Assembly: GCA_017406005.1 (NCBI GenBank)
Contig: JAFQZI010000053.1
Coordinates: forward strand, 1 to 64,000
From: Oscillospiraceae bacterium
GTDB taxonomy: Bacteria > Bacillota > Clostridia > Oscillospirales > Oscillospiraceae
DNA length: 64,000 bases
Direction: 5' to 3'
A program made the translations under genes and the position numbers. Shown in pieces: positions 50,057 to 59,944 of the stretch. Position 1 is the first letter of the stretch. Each line of letters starts with the position of its first letter. The notes under the pieces were generated by a model. That model was given only the letters and a program-made list of their open reading frames with translations, did not search any database and was not told where the DNA came from.

Positions 50057-53005
50057 ATGATCTCATTTGAAATGGAAGACCTGATCGGCGTGCTGCAAGG
50101 ACTCACCCCTTACTTCATCGCCATCGGCGCAGCACTTATTGCTGCTATTGTCATTACAGTTGCAGTGAAGAAGCTGCCTCAAGCAAGAAAGAAATTTATC
50201 CGTGGCGAAACCTGGATGACAGCCTTGCTGGCTATCATAATTGTGATCAATCTGATCTGTATCGGACCAATGTCTGCCCTGCTGAATCTTGTCGGTGCTG
50301 CACCGACTCCGACGGTTGTCTCTGAGGAGCTGGCAAAGCAAGCTTCTGCCAATGCACTGAAGATTGCAGAAGAAGGCTTCGTTTTGCTGGAAAATGAGGA
50401 CATCCTACCCCTAACAGATACTAAAAAGGTTAACCTCTTCGGATGGGCATCCACTAACCCGATTTATGGTGGGGCGGGCTCTGGCGGTATAAACGACCTG
50501 TATCCGAAAGTGAGCCTGATCGAAAGTATTCAGAATGCCGGCTATGAAGTAAATCAGGAGCTGATTGATTTTTATCTTGGTTATGCAGAGAGCCGCGCTG
50601 CGGTTTCTATCACATCACAGAACTGGAATCTTCCCGAGCCTCCGATTAAAAACTACAGTGATGATTTGATTGCGAATGCAAAGGACTTCTCCGATACAGC
50701 TGTTGTTGTAATATCCCGCCTTGCCGGTGAAGGCCACAACGACATTCCTCAGGATATGTCAACCTGTGAGATTTACACAGATAACTCTGAAGATTATTCC
50801 GACTGGGATGAAGGCATGCATTATCTCCAGCTCAACAACACCGAGAAAGACATGGTCAGGCTGGTGTGTGACAACTTTGAGAATGTCATAGTCGTCTATA
50901 ATGGTGCATATGCCTTTGAGCTCGGCTTTGCTGAGGAGTATGAGCAGATTAAGGGTGTGATCTGGGCAGCCGGGCCGGGCAACGTGGGCTTTACGGCACT
51001 CGGGGAGATCATAAATGGCACCGTGAATCCCTCCGGCAGAACCAACGATACCTTTGTCTATGACATGAAGCAGACTCCATATTGGCACAATGCTGAGAAG
51101 CGGGATTATACCAACATGGTGCATATGACAGTAGAAGGGATGAATGCCGGTGTTCCTACAAACTATTCTCCCTCATTTATCAACTATGTAGAAAACATAT
51201 ATGTCGGATATAAGTTCTATGAGACAGCCTATACGGAGGCTCTTCGCTATGCTGAAGAAAAGAAAGCAAACAATGTAGAAACGGAAAAAAGCGAAGAAAC
51301 TGAACCAGCGGAAGAGGCACCGTTTTTCTTCGATTATGACAGCATTGTCCAATATCCCTTCGGATATGGCCTGAGCTATACTACCTTTACTCAGGAGATG
51401 TCCGATGTTCGGGAAGATGGTACAACTCTGAGCTTTGATGTCACGGTTACTAATACCGGAAATGTGGCAGGTAAAGACGTAGTGGAAGTTTATTTCAATC
51501 CACCTTATACGAACGGTGGAATCGAGAAAGCCAGTGCGAATCTCGTCCGCTATGAGAAGACCGGAATGCTGGAGCCAGGCAAGAGCGAGACAGTGACCAT
51601 CACCTTCGATCTGGAAGATATGGCTTCCTACGATGAGAGCGGCAACGGCTGTTATGTCCTTGAAGCAGGGGACTATATCATCTCTGTCAAGGCGGACTCC
51701 CATGTCGAGCTCGACAGTAAAACCTACACGGTTGCTGAGACAGTTCGCTATGATGAATCCAATCCCCGCCCGTCAGATGACAAGGCAGCAGTAAATGTGC
51801 TGCAGGATGCACACGGTGTATACGAATATCTCTCTCGTAAAGACGGATTTGCCAACTATGTCACGGCAACGGCGGCACCAGTTGATTTGGATATGCCCGA
51901 ACAGTATATCGAGGGCTACCATCTCAACTCCAACTACGACCCGACGAAATATATTAATCCGAATGATACCATGCCCACCCTCGGAGCAAAGAATGGTATC
52001 AAGCTTGCTGATTTGCGCGGGAAGGCTTATGATGATCCGATGTGGGATAAGCTTCTGGATGAGCTTAAAGTCGACGAGATGGCAGATATGATCGCCCTCT
52101 CCGGTTACCAGACACCGGCAATCCCCTCAGTCGGCAAGCTTCAGAACGTTGATTCCGACGGGCCAGCTGCCATCAACAACAACTTCACCGGCGGCGGGTC
52201 TGTAGGCTATCCGATCGAGGTTGTCATCACCTGCACGTGGAGCCATGAGCTGGCAGAACAGTGGGGCGAACTGATGGGCAAGATGGCAAAAGAATTGGGC
52301 TCAACCGGATGGTATGCTCCGGCTATGAATACTCACCGTTCCGCTTTCACCGCCCGCAACTACGAGTATTTCTCCGAAGACGGCGTGCTGGCAGGCTTCA
52401 TGGCAGCCGATGCTGTCAAAGGCGCTTTGAAGGAAGGCGTTTATTCAACAATCAAGCATTTTGCTATGTATGACTGTAACGGCAAGATGGTCTGCGCCTG
52501 GGCGACCGAGCAGAGTATGCGCGAGATCTATCTCAAACCCTTTGAAATTGCTACCAAAGCAGTGGATGTGAACGCAGCTATGGAATCCTGGGCCTATATC
52601 GGCAACATCTGGGCTGGTGAATGCAGCGCTCTTAACAAGACGATTCTCCGTGACGAGTGGGGCTTCAGAGGATTTGTGGTGTCTGACTTCTTCCGCAACA
52701 ACGGTCATGGCTTTATGAATGCCGACGAAGCACTGGCAAACGGTGTTGATGCAATGCTTTCCACCTTTGCCGGCGGGCCGAACCAGGTCACGGACAAGAC
52801 AGCAGCTTCCAACGTAAAATATATGCGTGAAGCGACCCACAACATCTTCTATACCACAGTCAACAGCTGGGCTTATGACGAAGAACATACCCAGACCGGC
52901 ATGCCGACATGGCAGAAGATTCTCGTCGGAGCAGATATCGCAGCAGGTATTCTTCTCCTCGGAGGAGCATATCTGATTTGGAAGAAGTATAAAAAGAGCA
53001 AATAA
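50057..53005 (+). CDS. Membrane-anchored GH3 beta-glucosidase-like enzyme, reversed domain order
   Basis: A 982-residue protein with two N-terminal membrane helices (about 12-35 and 53-75) and one at the C-terminus (ILVGADIAAGILLLGGAYLIW). The usual GH3 order is reversed. The alpha/beta sandwich domain comes first (EGFVLLENEDILPL from about 110), then a fibronectin-III-like domain (VTNTGNVAGKDVVEVYFNPP, about 470), and the TIM-barrel domain last (from about 670) with the probable nucleophile Asp 877 in GFVVSDFF. The order is known from some ruminal beta-glucosidases. The active site should face outside and work on oligosaccharides. GGAAATCTACC before ATG 50057 decides the start; an earlier frame extension has no ribosome site. 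Confidence 0.87.
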   Translation: MISFEMEDLIGVLQGLTPYFIAIGAALIAAIVITVAVKKLPQARKKFIRGETWMTALLAIIIVINLICIGPMSALLNLVGAAPTPTVVSEELAKQASANALKIAEEGFVLLENEDILPLTDTKKVNLFGWASTNPIYGGAGSGGINDLYPKVSLIESIQNAGYEVNQELIDFYLGYAESRAAVSITSQNWNLPEPPIKNYSDDLIANAKDFSDTAVVVISRLAGEGHNDIPQDMSTCEIYTDNSEDYSDWDEGMHYLQLNNTEKDMVRLVCDNFENVIVVYNGAYAFELGFAEEYEQIKGVIWAAGPGNVGFTALGEIINGTVNPSGRTNDTFVYDMKQTPYWHNAEKRDYTNMVHMTVEGMNAGVPTNYSPSFINYVENIYVGYKFYETAYTEALRYAEEKKANNVETEKSEETEPAEEAPFFFDYDSIVQYPFGYGLSYTTFTQEMSDVREDGTTLSFDVTVTNTGNVAGKDVVEVYFNPPYTNGGIEKASANLVRYEKTGMLEPGKSETVTITFDLEDMASYDESGNGCYVLEAGDYIISVKADSHVELDSKTYTVAETVRYDESNPRPSDDKAAVNVLQDAHGVYEYLSRKDGFANYVTATAAPVDLDMPEQYIEGYHLNSNYDPTKYINPNDTMPTLGAKNGIKLADLRGKAYDDPMWDKLLDELKVDEMADMIALSGYQTPAIPSVGKLQNVDSDGPAAINNNFTGGGSVGYPIEVVITCTWSHELAEQWGELMGKMAKELGSTGWYAPAMNTHRSAFTARNYEYFSEDGVLAGFMAADAVKGALKEGVYSTIKHFAMYDCNGKMVCAWATEQSMREIYLKPFEIATKAVDVNAAMESWAYIGNIWAGECSALNKTILRDEWGFRGFVVSDFFRNNGHGFMNADEALANGVDAMLSTFAGGPNQVTDKTAASNVKYMREATHNIFYTTVNSWAYDEEHTQTGMPTWQKILVGADIAAGILLLGGAYLIWKKYKKSK

Positions 53006-53022
53006 ATTTGATTCCCTTCCTC

Positions 53023-53058
53023 GGGCTGCCCTTCGGTTCAGGGGCAGCCCACTTTTTC
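53023..53058 (+). terminator. Terminator of the first GH3 gene
   Basis: GGGCTGCCC pairs with GGGCAGCCC and is followed by ACTTTTT, 18 nt after the stop. Confidence 0.85.
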
Positions 53059-53169
53059 GATACAGAATAAGCCAAAAAACAAACCAAATACGAAAAAGAC
53101 ATTTACAAGAAACATGGGAACTGATAAAATCTTTGCAGAATCTTTCGAATATATATAGGAGGAAATGCT

Positions 53170-55596
53170 TTGAAACATGAAGATCTGATCCGGCAGATGA
53201 CGCTGGAAGAAAAATGCCATATGCTCTCCGGGCGGGATTTCTGGCAGACCCAGAGTGTGAAGCGGCTCGGAATTGAAAACATGACGTTGTCCGACGGCCC
53301 TCATGGAATCCGCAAGCAGGAAGGAGCGGGAGACCAGCTCGGCATCAACGGCTCTCTTCCGGCGACCTGTTATCCGACAGCGGCCACCATGGCCAATTCG
53401 TGGGATCCCGCGCTCGGGGAAGAGCTCGGGCGTTACCTCGGAGAAGAGGCGGCCAGCCAGGATGTATGCGTCCTTCTGGGGCCCGGCCTCAACATTAAGC
53501 GCAACCCGTTCTGTGGGCGCAATTTTGAGTATTTCTCCGAAGATCCGTATCTTGCGGGGAAAATGGCTGCGGGTTATATCCGCGGTATTCAGGCAAACGG
53601 TGTTTCCGCGTGCCCGAAGCACTTTGCAGCCAATAATACGGAACTTCGCCGCATGGCGTCCGATTCGGTGGTCGATGAGCGCACGCTGCGGGAGATCTAT
53701 CTCACCAATTTTGAAATCGCGGTTAAGGAAGGCCACGCCAAATCTATCATGTCCTCCTACAACATGGTCAACGGTGTTTATTCCAATGAAAATGCTCATC
53801 TTCTGCAGGAAATCCTCCGGGATGAATGGGGATTTGACGGCTTTGTGGTTTCCGACTGGGGCGGAAACAATGACTTTGTAGAAGGTGTACGGGCAGGCAG
53901 CCACCTGGAGATGCCCTCTTCCGGCGGGGATGGCCCGAACCAGCTCATGAAAGCCGTACAGGAAGGCCGCATTACCGAGCAGGAAGTGGATATACGCGTC
54001 GATGAGCTGCTGGATGTTATGCTTACTACGCGGAAAGCAGTGGATCCCCTCAAGGGCAAACCATTCGATGTGGACGCCCACCATGCATTTGCACAGAAGT
54101 GCAGCGAGCAGAGCATTGTTCTGCTGAAAAATGAGAATAATATTCTGCCGCTGAAGAAGGGCAGCAGAGTTGCCGTGATCGGAGAGTTTGCGCAGAAGGC
54201 CCGGTATCAGGGAGCAGGCAGCTCGGTTGTCAACTGCACGAAGCTGGATCACACTATGGATGTAATCGGAGAATTTGATCTGGATGTTGCCGGATTTGAA
54301 CCTGGTTATCCGCGCCACGGTGAACCAGATGCGGAAATGCAGGCAAAGGCAGTGGAACTGGCGAAGAAGGCGGATATTGTGCTCCTGTATGTCGGTTTGG
54401 ATGAAATCTCCGAGAGTGAAGGGCTTGACCGTTCCACGCTTGCTCTGCCGAAGTGCCAGACAGAGCTGATAAATGCTGTGACAGCAGCAAACAGCAATGT
54501 GATTGTTGTGATGTCAGCCGGGTCGTCGGTTGAGATGCCCTGGATTGACAAGGTGAAAGGGCTGGTGCACGGGTATCTCTGCGGGCAGGCCGGTGCAAAA
54601 GCTGTCCTGCGTGTGATCCTCGGAGAGGTCAACCCGTCCGGAAAGCTTAGCGAGAGCTACCCGCTGAAATATGAAGACTGTTCTTCTGCACCGTACTTCC
54701 CGGCGAAAGAACGCAGCGTGGAATACCGGGAAGGTCTTTACGTCGGCTACCGGTATTATAACACAGCAAAGGTTCCGGTCCTCTTCCCGTTTGGTTTCGG
54801 CTTGAGCTATACTTCTTTTGCCTACAGCGATCTGAAGGTTACGGAGAAAGAGGCAACCTTTACCCTGAAGAATACCGGAGCGGTTGACGGGGTGGAAATT
54901 GCCCAGCTGTATGTGCATGCAAAGAATCCCGGCGTCTATCGCCCGAACAGAGAGCTGAAAGGGTTTGCCAAGGTTTTCCTGAAAGCCGGCGAAAGCAAAG
55001 AGGTTACAATTGCGCTGGATGACAAAGCCTTCCGTTACTGGAATTGCAAAACCAACCGCTTCGAGATTGACGGCGGAGAATATGACATCGAAATCGGCGC
55101 TTCCGTGGAAGATATCCGGCTGACCGGAACAGTCACTGTGAAAGGAACGGATGCCCCGGCCTGTGAAGACCTTTCCAAGCTGCCAAGCTATACAAAGGGG
55201 GACATTAAAGCTGTCTCTGACGAGGAATTCCGGGAGCTGCTCGGCCATGAGATTCCAGACGGGAGCTGGAGCGGCACCATTCAGGCGAATGACGCAATTG
55301 CGCAGCTCTATTACGCGAAGAGCCTGAAAGCCCGCCTCGCCTGGAAAGTGATGACCAACATGCTCAATAAGAGCCTTGAAAAAGGCGAGCCGGATCTGAA
55401 CATTACATTTGTCTACAATATGCCGATTCGTGCCATCGGAAAGATGACCGGAGGAATTGTCAGTCAGGAAATGTGCGACGGGATCCTGGATATCGTCAAC
55501 GGTCATGCCGGAGGATTCTTCAAGGGCGTCGGGAAGATTGCGGGCGGATTTGCCAGACAGAAGGGCGTTTCAAAACGGCAAAAAGAGCTGGAATAA
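53170..55596 (+). CDS. GH3 beta-glucosidase, canonical domain order
   Basis: An 808-residue soluble enzyme with no signal peptide. The TIM-barrel domain is first, with LSDGPHGIR and ACPKHFAANNTELRRM and the nucleophile Asp 229 in FVVSDWGG. The second domain follows (SIVLLKNENNILPLKKGSRVAVIG), and then a fibronectin-III-like domain (TFTLKNTGAVDGVEIAQLYV). It cleaves beta-linked glucosides or xylosides, probably in the cytoplasm, after import of short sugars. About 110 residues after the FnIII domain are an extra, less conserved tail. The start is TTG 53170, 7 nt after GGAGG. It follows the membrane GH3 gene but has a separating terminator. Confidence 0.93.
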   Translation: MKHEDLIRQMTLEEKCHMLSGRDFWQTQSVKRLGIENMTLSDGPHGIRKQEGAGDQLGINGSLPATCYPTAATMANSWDPALGEELGRYLGEEAASQDVCVLLGPGLNIKRNPFCGRNFEYFSEDPYLAGKMAAGYIRGIQANGVSACPKHFAANNTELRRMASDSVVDERTLREIYLTNFEIAVKEGHAKSIMSSYNMVNGVYSNENAHLLQEILRDEWGFDGFVVSDWGGNNDFVEGVRAGSHLEMPSSGGDGPNQLMKAVQEGRITEQEVDIRVDELLDVMLTTRKAVDPLKGKPFDVDAHHAFAQKCSEQSIVLLKNENNILPLKKGSRVAVIGEFAQKARYQGAGSSVVNCTKLDHTMDVIGEFDLDVAGFEPGYPRHGEPDAEMQAKAVELAKKADIVLLYVGLDEISESEGLDRSTLALPKCQTELINAVTAANSNVIVVMSAGSSVEMPWIDKVKGLVHGYLCGQAGAKAVLRVILGEVNPSGKLSESYPLKYEDCSSAPYFPAKERSVEYREGLYVGYRYYNTAKVPVLFPFGFGLSYTSFAYSDLKVTEKEATFTLKNTGAVDGVEIAQLYVHAKNPGVYRPNRELKGFAKVFLKAGESKEVTIALDDKAFRYWNCKTNRFEIDGGEYDIEIGASVEDIRLTGTVTVKGTDAPACEDLSKLPSYTKGDIKAVSDEEFRELLGHEIPDGSWSGTIQANDAIAQLYYAKSLKARLAWKVMTNMLNKSLEKGEPDLNITFVYNMPIRAIGKMTGGIVSQEMCDGILDIVNGHAGGFFKGVGKIAGGFARQKGVSKRQKELE

Positions 55597-55622
55597 GGAT
55601 AAGGATTACAGCACCATAAATA

Positions 55623-55668
55623 AAGTGCATCTGCAGGGAAATAACTCCCGGTGCAGATGCACTTTTGT
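55623..55668. terminator. Bidirectional terminator after the second GH3 gene
   Basis: AAAGTGCATCTGCA pairs with TGCAGATGCACTTTT around a loop of 15 nt. It stands between convergent genes. Confidence 0.85.
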
Positions 55669-55719
55669 CATTTTGTCAGGAAAGACTATTATGCGTCTTT
55701 CAGGGGTTGCACCCAAAGC

Positions 55720-57675
55720 TCACACGGCAGTTTTGGCTCTCTTTGACAGGAGATACTGCGCGGCGACGACAACTGCCATGACAGCAAACCCGATGATATC
55801 CGTTGAAGTGGTAGGAACCATCATCAGGAGGCCTGCAGCGACGAGCGCAGCGCGGAACAGCGGATTGATCGGCCGGAACAGATAACCGTTGAGCCCTGCT
55901 GCCACACCGAAGATGCCAATCAGAGAAGTTGCGACGACGAGGATAACCTGAACAGTCGTTGTGTCAACGAGCAGCATAGCCGGGTTCATGGCAAAGATGT
56001 AAGGCACAATGAAAGCCGCAATCGCCAGTTTGGAGGCATTGAAAGCCGTCTTCATCGGGGGAGCCTTTGCTATGGCAGAACCCGCATAGGCTGCCAGCGC
56101 GACAGGCGGAGTAATATCTGCCACGATACCGAAATAGAAAACAAAGAAATGGGCAGCGACCTGCGGAACACCGATGGTGATCAGGATAGGGGCACAGGTA
56201 GAGGCCATAATGCAATAATTCGCTGTCGTCGGCACACCCATGCCGAGGACGATGCAGCATAGCATGGTCAGCACGAGCGCAATCATGACTTTGCCGCCGG
56301 AGATGGTAACAACGGCGGTGATCAGCTTGGAAGCAAGGCCGGTCGAAGTGACGGACCCGGCTACAAGCCCTGCCATTGCGCAGGCAACTGAAACCGTAAT
56401 GGCACTTTTGGCACCGGCTTCCAGCGCATCGATGAAGCGGGCGAAGGTGAGGTTGTCACTCTTATCCTGACTCTTGGTAGCAATGGTGACAAGATTATTA
56501 TAGAGGCCGACCAGGATGGTGATGCCGATGGCCACGGCAGCGGAGAACTGCATCGTGCGCTTGTTGGTGGCAACCAGATAGACCAGAACAAACAAAGGCA
56601 GAAGCAGATAGATTTTCGGAAGCAGAGAACGCAGCTTAGGAAGTTCTTCTTTCGGGATACCTCGCAGCCCCAGCTTCTTTGCTTCCAGATGGACGGCAAT
56701 ATAGATTCCCGTAAAATAGAGCACGGCAGGTAAAATAGCTTTCAGTGCCACCTGGCCATAGGGGATGCCCATATACTCTGCCATCAGAAAAGCTGCTGCG
56801 CCCATAATCGGAGGCATGATCTGTCCACCTGTAGAAGCCGCAGCTTCCACTGCTCCGGCAAATTCAGGCTTATAGCCGGTTTTTTTCATCATCGGGATGG
56901 TAACAGAGCCGGTCGTAACGGTGTTGCCCACGGAAGATCCGGAAACCATGCCGCACAAAGCTGAGGAAATAACAGCCACCTTTGCCGGCCCGCCAGAGGA
57001 AGCACCGGCGATGGAATTGGCCAGATTGATGAAGAAGGCTGAAATTCCCGTCCGTTCCAGAAAGGCACCGAAGATAATAAACACGACAATGTATTTTGCA
57101 CAGACGTTGATCGGGGTGCTCATGATACCTGTGGTTGTATAGAACAGGTCATAGATGACTTTACCAAATCGGACGTTTGCAAAAGCATAAACCAGCAAAG
57201 CACCGACAACGCAGAGGATAGGAATACCGACACATCTCCGGCAGAGCTCTATGTATGAGAGAATTGCTACGACGGCCATGACAACCATCTTCGGATCTTT
57301 TGTGACGCGGGCTGCCAGCTTAATGATAGAGTGGGCATTGATGGCACAATAGAAAAACGGAAGAGCCCCTATAACGAGCAGAACGATATCATACCAGGGG
57401 ATGTAATTAGGGCGTACATGTTTTTTGCTGACAGGGTAATTGAGATAACCGAGAACCAGAATCAGGCCGAGGAACAGATTCAGTTTTTCCTCCGGCATCA
57501 TGGTGCTGAACAAAGTAGCCCAGATGCAGTAAACAGAGAAAGCGGCACAGAGATACCGGTTGACCTTGGCCGGAGTTCCCTCCCAGATACGAACGTTTGA
57601 TTCACGATCGTATTTTTTCATCAGTTCTTCTGCGCTGACAGCTTCGGAATCGGGTGTTTTCTTGGTCGTTGCCAC
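55720..57675 (-). CDS. Fused TRAP transporter permease (4TM/12TM)
   Basis: A 651-residue permease joining the small (DctQ) and large (DctM) TRAP subunits in one chain, the type that works with TAXI binding proteins. It begins with about 50 cytoplasmic residues, then about four helices for the small part. The large part follows with GAFLERTGISAFFINLA, ALCGMVSGSSVGNTVTTG, AAASTGGQIMPPIMGAAAF and GMGVPTTANYCIMA. About 16-18 hydrophobic segments are visible. The substrate is unknown, often C4-dicarboxylates or glutamate-like compounds in this class. The binding protein gene is directly upstream, separated by a hairpin. Confidence 0.94.
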   Translation of the reverse strand: MATTKKTPDSEAVSAEELMKKYDRESNVRIWEGTPAKVNRYLCAAFSVYCIWATLFSTMMPEEKLNLFLGLILVLGYLNYPVSKKHVRPNYIPWYDIVLLVIGALPFFYCAINAHSIIKLAARVTKDPKMVVMAVVAILSYIELCRRCVGIPILCVVGALLVYAFANVRFGKVIYDLFYTTTGIMSTPINVCAKYIVVFIIFGAFLERTGISAFFINLANSIAGASSGGPAKVAVISSALCGMVSGSSVGNTVTTGSVTIPMMKKTGYKPEFAGAVEAAASTGGQIMPPIMGAAAFLMAEYMGIPYGQVALKAILPAVLYFTGIYIAVHLEAKKLGLRGIPKEELPKLRSLLPKIYLLLPLFVLVYLVATNKRTMQFSAAVAIGITILVGLYNNLVTIATKSQDKSDNLTFARFIDALEAGAKSAITVSVACAMAGLVAGSVTSTGLASKLITAVVTISGGKVMIALVLTMLCCIVLGMGVPTTANYCIMASTCAPILITIGVPQVAAHFFVFYFGIVADITPPVALAAYAGSAIAKAPPMKTAFNASKLAIAAFIVPYIFAMNPAMLLVDTTTVQVILVVATSLIGIFGVAAGLNGYLFRPINPLFRAALVAAGLLMMVPTTSTDIIGFAVMAVVVAAQYLLSKRAKTAV

Positions 57676-57725
57676 GATTACTGGCTCCTTTTTTGCAGAT
57701 TTTTTACAACGCTAAAAACCATGCT

Positions 57726-57750
57726 GCCCGCATCCGAAAAGGATGCGGGC
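57726..57750 (-). terminator. Hairpin between TAXI binding-protein and permease genes
   Basis: A perfect 10-bp GC-rich stem (GCCCGCATCC with GGATGCGGGC) around a 5-nt loop. On the minus strand it is followed by AGCATGGTTTTTAG, a weak T tract. It probably trims or reduces transcription into the permease gene. Confidence 0.7.
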
Positions 57751-57787
57751 TTGTCATGGTATAGAGAAAGCTTATCTTATACGAAGA

Positions 57788-58762
57788 TTACTTGCCTTCT
57801 ACCGTGATGCCCTTGTCAGCAAAGTACTGAACAGCACCGCTGTGGTAAGGAACACCGGCGAAGGAAGAAGCGAACTCAAGGCTCAGCTCATTGGCCTTGT
57901 CATGAACCTGTGCAATGGCATCCAGATTCTCAAAGACACCGCAGAGGAAGTTGTACACATCCACATCAGCCACATCATCAGCTGCGATGACAACTGCGCT
58001 GACAGCGACTGTGGTGGCGTCTTCCGGCATGTTGTAGGTTGCTGCCGGGATAACTGCCTTGGCATAGAACGGAGACTCAGCAATCAGTGCATCGATATGC
58101 TCATCATCCAGGCTGACAAGATAAACATTCTTTGTCGTTGCAAGAGAAGTAACAGCAGTGGTCGGAGCGCCTGCTACGATAAAGGCTGCATCGATCTGGC
58201 CGTCCTGCAGAGCCTCTGCACTGTCAGCGAAGGACTGGTAGGTGGGGCTGATGTCTTCTTCTGTGAGACCGTAGGCACCGAGAACGTCAATGGCGTTGAA
58301 GTAAACACCCGAGCCAGCAGCGCCGATGGAAACAGACTTGCCTGCCAGGTCCGCAACGGATTTGATATCCGGGTTCATCGTAACGATCTGAACCTGCTCC
58401 ATGTACAGAGGAGCGACAATGGAGAAATTGGTGATAGCACCAAGATCTTCAAAGGAACGAACACCGGCATAGGCATAGGACAGAACGTCAGACTGGGAGA
58501 AACCAAGCTGTGCATCGCCCATATCCAGAGCGTCGATATTGGCCTTGGAACCACCGGAGGTGATTGCTGTGACGTTGGTGCTGGTTACTTCGCTGACCTT
58601 CTGTGCGAGAACGCCGCCGAAGCCGAAGTAAGTGCCTGCTTCACCGCCGGTTGTGAAGGTGAGCTTGGAACCGCCGTCTTTCGGGGCAGCATCTGCAAAT
58701 GCGCCTGCAGCCAGTGCCATCACAAGGCACAGAGCCAGAACAACAGAAAGAATCTTTTTCAT
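57788..58762 (-). CDS. TAXI-family TRAP solute-binding protein
   Basis: A 324-residue exported binding protein. The signal peptide ends in GAFA then DA near residue 22; no lipobox. Family marks are LTFTTGGEAGTYFGFGGVLAQKVSE, AQLGFSQSDVLSYAYAG and LAGKSVSIGAAGSGVYFNA. ATG 58762 is chosen because GAGGT lies 8 nt before it; a 14-residue extension upstream has no ribosome site and would not fit a signal peptide. It delivers its ligand to the fused permease behind it. Confidence 0.94.
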   Translation of the reverse strand: MKKILSVVLALCLVMALAAGAFADAAPKDGGSKLTFTTGGEAGTYFGFGGVLAQKVSEVTSTNVTAITSGGSKANIDALDMGDAQLGFSQSDVLSYAYAGVRSFEDLGAITNFSIVAPLYMEQVQIVTMNPDIKSVADLAGKSVSIGAAGSGVYFNAIDVLGAYGLTEEDISPTYQSFADSAEALQDGQIDAAFIVAGAPTTAVTSLATTKNVYLVSLDDEHIDALIAESPFYAKAVIPAATYNMPEDATTVAVSAVVIAADDVADVDVYNFLCGVFENLDAIAQVHDKANELSLEFASSFAGVPYHSGAVQYFADKGITVEGK

Positions 58763-59000
58763 GATAAAATACCTCACTGTAAATGTATTTTGGGATACAC
58801 GCACTATACCCTATTCGGAACCAAATGTAAAATACGGAAAAAGACATAAAATATCAAGTTTTTTGATAATTTATCTGTCTTTCGGCAAAAAATCAAAAAT
58901 TTAAGAAACCGGAAACGATCGTTTTGTGAAAATTCAACATACCGGTTGCAAAAACCCATGTTTTGTTGGATAATACAAAAAAGAAAAAGGAGTGAGATTT

Positions 59001-59849
59001 ATGAATCATAATAAACAGGATATAAAACTGATAGCCTTCGATTTGGATAATACGTTCCTGGACAGCAAAAAAAGAATCCCGGAGGAAAACCTGCGCGCAT
59101 TGGAAAAAGCAGCAGAAAAGGGGATCGTTCCCGTGCCGGCTACGGGAAGGCTGTATGGCGGGCTTCCTGCAGAGCTTCGTGAACTGCCGTATTTCCGATA
59201 TTACATTCTGATCAACGGGGCAAAGGTTTATGATGCTAAAGAAGATAAAGTGCTGTATGCAGCGGAACTGAGCAATGACCGGGCACTTTCTCTGTTTGCT
59301 CATGCCAGAGAGGTAGGCTGTTATTATGACTGTTATCTCCGGGATCAGGGGCTGATGGACAAGGCATCCTATGACAGTATCGATGAATTTGTTAGCGACA
59401 GGATTTATGCCGATTATATGAGGAGCATCCGAATGCCGATTGAAGATCTGGCTGATCTTGTCAGGCAGGATGGTGGGCCGGTGCAGAAAGTCCAGTATTT
59501 CTTTAAAGACATGGAAGAGCGGGCCCGACAGCTTTCGCTCCTGCCGAAGCTGTTTCCGGATATCATAGCAACCACATCGATGCCGATGAACATTGAGATT
59601 AACGCGGCCAATGCCAGCAAAGGTCCGGCACTTGCCCGGCTGTGCAGAGCTCTCGGGTTTACGGAAGAGAATGCTGTGGCTTTCGGGGACAGCACGAATG
59701 ACCTTGATATGATAGAGACTGCCGGGATCGGCGTAGCCATGTGCAACAGTGAAAAAAGCGTACTCCGCGTTGCAGATAAAATAACCGCCTGCGACAACAA
59801 CGACGCAGGCGTAGGAAAAACGATAATGGAGCTGATAAACAAAGGATAA
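59001..59849 (+). CDS. HAD hydrolase, Cof type
   Basis: A 282-residue phosphatase of HAD subfamily IIB. Motif I is AFDLDNTFLDS (nucleophile Asp near residue 13), motif II lies in VPATGRLYGG, the conserved Lys region in ASKGPALARLC, and motifs III-IV in VAFGDSTNDLDMIETAG. Enzymes of this type dephosphorylate sugar phosphates, flavin phosphates or pyridoxal phosphate; the substrate cannot be told from sequence. AAGGAG lies 8 nt before ATG 59001, which decides the start over an upstream GTG. Confidence 0.92.
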   Translation: MNHNKQDIKLIAFDLDNTFLDSKKRIPEENLRALEKAAEKGIVPVPATGRLYGGLPAELRELPYFRYYILINGAKVYDAKEDKVLYAAELSNDRALSLFAHAREVGCYYDCYLRDQGLMDKASYDSIDEFVSDRIYADYMRSIRMPIEDLADLVRQDGGPVQKVQYFFKDMEERARQLSLLPKLFPDIIATTSMPMNIEINAANASKGPALARLCRALGFTEENAVAFGDSTNDLDMIETAGIGVAMCNSEKSVLRVADKITACDNNDAGVGKTIMELINKG

Positions 59850-59944
59850 AAAAGGCCAATATCGGATAATTCAGATTTCTTCATATTTGTTTGATAAGGG
59901 TTTTCAGATTTGAGTAGTATCCTCACAAAAAAAGGAGGATGCGT

